The translations under genes were made by a program, and so were the position numbers. From contig NC_053409.1 in NCBI RefSeq assembly GCF_016859285.1, positions 20,965,976 to 21,029,975 on the forward strand: DNA of 64,000 nt, read 5' to 3'. Under the pieces are notes generated by a model. That model was given only the letters and a program-made list of their open reading frames with translations, had not been told where the DNA came from and made no database searches. Of the stretch, positions 61,060-64,000 are shown piece by piece. Every line of letters begins with the position of its first letter. Positions within the stretch are counted from its first letter, which is position 1. Source of the DNA: Xiphias gladius (lineage: Eukaryota > Chordata > Actinopteri > Istiophoriformes > Xiphiidae).

Positions 61060-64000
61060 GACCCTCATTGATCTGATCCAGGAACAGACGCCCCCCTGCT
61101 ACACCTGCAACCCTGTTGTCCTCAGCCCTTTAGGCACATAACCTCATCTTTATCCCATTAGAGGCAATATAAAAACACTTCCTCTGGTCTTGAACATACC
61201 CCAGACAGGTCCTTTTGAATCTGAGTGGAGATAAAACCTTCACAGTGAAGAAGAAACCTGTCCTGTCTCTTGTGCTCTTCTCTTCAGAGACTCTTTGAAA
61301 CGATTGAATGAGCTGCAGGATGGTTTGCAAGGTGGAGAATCATTATTGGGTGCAGGTGCAATATGGAAAGATATTATGCTAATATGCCTTTGTTTGACAT
61401 AGTAGTTTGCATACAATTGCACATAAATTATATTTATGGATTCTGTACAAATGTCCTTACATATACTCTTTCTTAGATGCATACAAACAGTGTATTTTAC
61501 TGTATGTGTACTTTCAAAATAGACTGTTGTTTAATGTAATCATATCAAGGTGTGATGCAGTAGTGCAGTAAATAAAGACTACGTATAAGGGAAAAAGTAT
61601 GTGTATTATGAAACAGTCTGACCAAATTTCAAGTAGACGCTTCTTGTGCAGTTTGGTGCTTCTAATCAAGCGGCAAGGGTCTGTGCCTTTTTTTTGCTTT
61701 TCATCATTTCTTTATCAAAAGGTTTTTCAATAAGGAAAAATGTCGAGGTACCCTATTTTGATGGCGCTGTCGGTGAGTTCACTCAAAGGAGAGCCTTTCC
61801 TTTTTTGTTCTGTCAGCTCTGCTGACGACGGATGCAGCTTGGTTAATGTGAAACAATCTTAAACGATATTTCTTATGTTGCATTTTTTCTTAATGTTGTG
61901 GTTTTTATCTTGGTAAAAATGCATGGGGTTTGCTATTGCACAAAAATAGAGGAAGTTAATATGTAATTATGAATACTGTAAGATGTATTTATACATTAGA
62001 ACGTAAGCACTTATTGATACTGGTAAATATTTGACTACTATTTATATGGTATATCTGTACTTATGCAGCAGTGATGCAGTTATGCAGTGAGCCACGCTAG
62101 CATTGCTTTTGATCTCATGTCTTTGCTTTGATTAAACAAACAGCTTTTTTCTCTCTTATACAGATGACCATAAACATTTTATGAGTTTTGACGATGCACT
62201 TTCATCCTTTCATTTCTGATGTTCAACTGACTCGGTCAGTTGAACCGGGGGAGTAAGACATGTTGTGTTCTCTTGTGGTTTTGAAACATTCCAGTTGTTT
62301 TTCATGTTTCTCATTGTGTGAAACATGTTGCACACAAATTCAAGGGGCTATGATGATCACTCAATAGTATGTTTTCTTGCATTTCAAGTGTAACTGGATA
62401 AATCAATATCACTTACTGTAAGTAATACTAAAGTAATGATGTTAACAGCGTGAGTCGGTTGACTATTACTGTGCTTCAGCTCAAAATGTAAGTAATCATT
62501 CACCAAATGCATTACTTCTTCTCTGTATATATACGTGTATTTTTATGATTTAAACTATTTTTGCAGTGTTGAATTCTGAAAACTTTTTATGTGGATTGTT
62601 TATATCTCTTTAAGAGGTAAAATGTCTGCAGTTGTCACAACAGAAGTTTAATGAGGGCGAAAATAAGCACAGTGTTGATCGCTAACACCGTGTGTCTCAT
62701 CTTTAAAAAGTGTATTCACATCTTCAAATGGTTATGTTACCAGTTTGAGATTGGATTTCAAAATCAGAAAACGCTTTGTTCACTCATGTTTACATAAAAA
62801 ATTTTTTTAAAGGTGCACTGCTTTAATTTTGTGTTTCCCTTTCTGAAGATGTATGTAGCTTTGATTTCAAGGTTATGTAATTTTATTTGTCGTGATAACG
62901 GTGCAGAATGCTCATAAAAATGTGAAGGGACAGTGAAGCCTTTTATTTGCTTTTGCATACATATGTATTCTGATTGTGTTTGTGTTTTGTTTTTTATTGT
63001 GTATTCATATTTACTGAACTGCATTGTGCCTCTCATGTCTATGAAATTCCCTGTAAAAAACACAGAGGACAAATCATTTTACCTCTCAGCTAAGATTTTT
63101 TGAGGGAAAAACCTCAGTAGCCAATCCGTTGTTTAGCTATTTGCATCAAAACTGGTTAGTCAGGATGGAGTGCCTCTTTTCTGCTATGGGGAATTTATTG
63201 TTTGGTGCTCTACTTTTTCAGATTAAATTCAAAATTGTTTTAAAAGAATATACTTCTAACCCGAGGATGTGTGTTGCAGCTTATTTCATGTTTTAATGGC
63301 TTCTGTACCGTTCCTCCTGCACATTTCACGATTCTTTAAATTAGAGCACACAAGGAAGAGTTTTCAGATGAAATCATTCACGTTTTATCTTGAGAGGGAG
63401 TGTGGGGGGAAAAAAAACAAATCTCCATAGTGAAAAATTGGAGCGAGTCCTACCAGTGACATCCTCTGGTGAATAATTATTACTGCAGTCATAACATGGC
63501 ACGAGAAAAATAAATGAATCCTTCCAAAAATAGTTCTCACCTTGTGGATAATATTCAACCATTTTCAGGTTCCACTTTACTGCGTTAAATTCAGCAAATC
63601 CGCATCATCTCCACAGTAGCACATACTGTGTACTGTACTGTAAGTAAATACTGCATGTGTTAAGCATACATTGAGCTAGGAAATGACTGATCTTAGAGCG
63701 CATTATGCCGGCTCTGACGCTCTTCTCGGGGTTGGGGAGGAGGTCTGTTCTAATTCTGGCCAAACAGCGAGATCGTTCATTTTTTTTCTCTCCTGCACAG
63801 TGACTAGGCCTGTCAGACCCATTTGTTAGAATAATTATATGGCTTTTAACAGCATCCCATCTTAAAATAAAATTAGTAGTGCATTGGTTTAAAGCAGCAG
63901 AGGCATTGCATAAAATGGCTGATTAGGATCTAAACAGAGAAAACATTCATACACTTTCAGTATTCACACAGCTACTATATGTCATACTCTGGTGTAAATT
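61060..64000 (+). other. hivep2 3' UTR and downstream flank
   Basis: No further exon was recognised. AATAAA at 61571-61576 would give a 0.5-kb 3' UTR. Further AATAAA hexamers near 63508 and 63865 allow a longer one. The long AT-rich stretch with few repeats is consistent with an extended UTR. Confidence 0.45.

Overview
The window is nuclear DNA from a ray-finned fish, most likely a percomorph-type teleost. It contains six recognisable protein-coding genes with GT-AG introns, several mostly short-intron vertebrate orthologues, and many copies of dispersed repeats that I recognise from teleost genomes. These include Tc1-like transposon fragments, hAT-type MITEs, a repeat built from motifs such as TTAATCGATTAAT, and a repeat containing GTTAGCTTAGCTTAGC. 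No bacterial-style operons, CRISPR arrays, rRNA or convincing tRNA genes were seen. I assembled the exons by reading splice sites and matching the joined protein to remembered human family members. All six reading frames close without a frameshift. No database search was run.

Layout: (1) 1-1.7 kb is upstream sequence with the 5' half of a Tc1-like element. (2) 1.77-4.81 kb (+) is tp53i3, a PIG3-type quinone oxidoreductase. (3) 6.7-11.06 kb (+) is dnajc5g, a cysteine-string protein. (4) 11.1-18.2 kb has no intact gene, but two degenerate exons of a SLC30A2/3/8-type zinc transporter lie at 16.11-17.38 kb. SLC30A3 neighbours DNAJC5G in human, so this looks like the relic of a lost neighbour. (5) 18.64-32.73 kb (-) is a COQ8-family atypical kinase gene of 14 coding exons with a CpG-rich promoter near 33.2-33.5 kb. 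(6) 35.34-38.52 kb (-) is tatdn3, a TatD-type metal-dependent hydrolase. (7) 38.91-44.20 kb (+) is fuca2, an alpha-L-fucosidase. It is divergent from tatdn3 across a 395-bp shared promoter with two CACGTG sites. (8) 44.76-53.0 kb is a CpG-rich candidate first exon followed by a long non-coding stretch. (9) 53.11-61.06 kb (+) is hivep2, a large zinc-finger transcription factor. (10) 61.06-64 kb is its 3' UTR and flank.

These are housekeeping or regulatory genes rather than one pathway. They cover redox metabolism, synaptic-vesicle chaperoning, coenzyme Q synthesis, DNA/phosphodiester hydrolysis, glycan breakdown and transcription. The gene set mixes neighbours from human 2p23 (TP53I3, SLC30A3, DNAJC5G), 1q (COQ8A, TATDN3) and 6q24 (FUCA2, HIVEP2). 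I found no evidence of a wholly new system. The most interesting items are the zinc-transporter relic, the TFEB/CLEAR-like sites in the tatdn3-fuca2 promoter, the shortened hivep2, and several fold-back transposon families.
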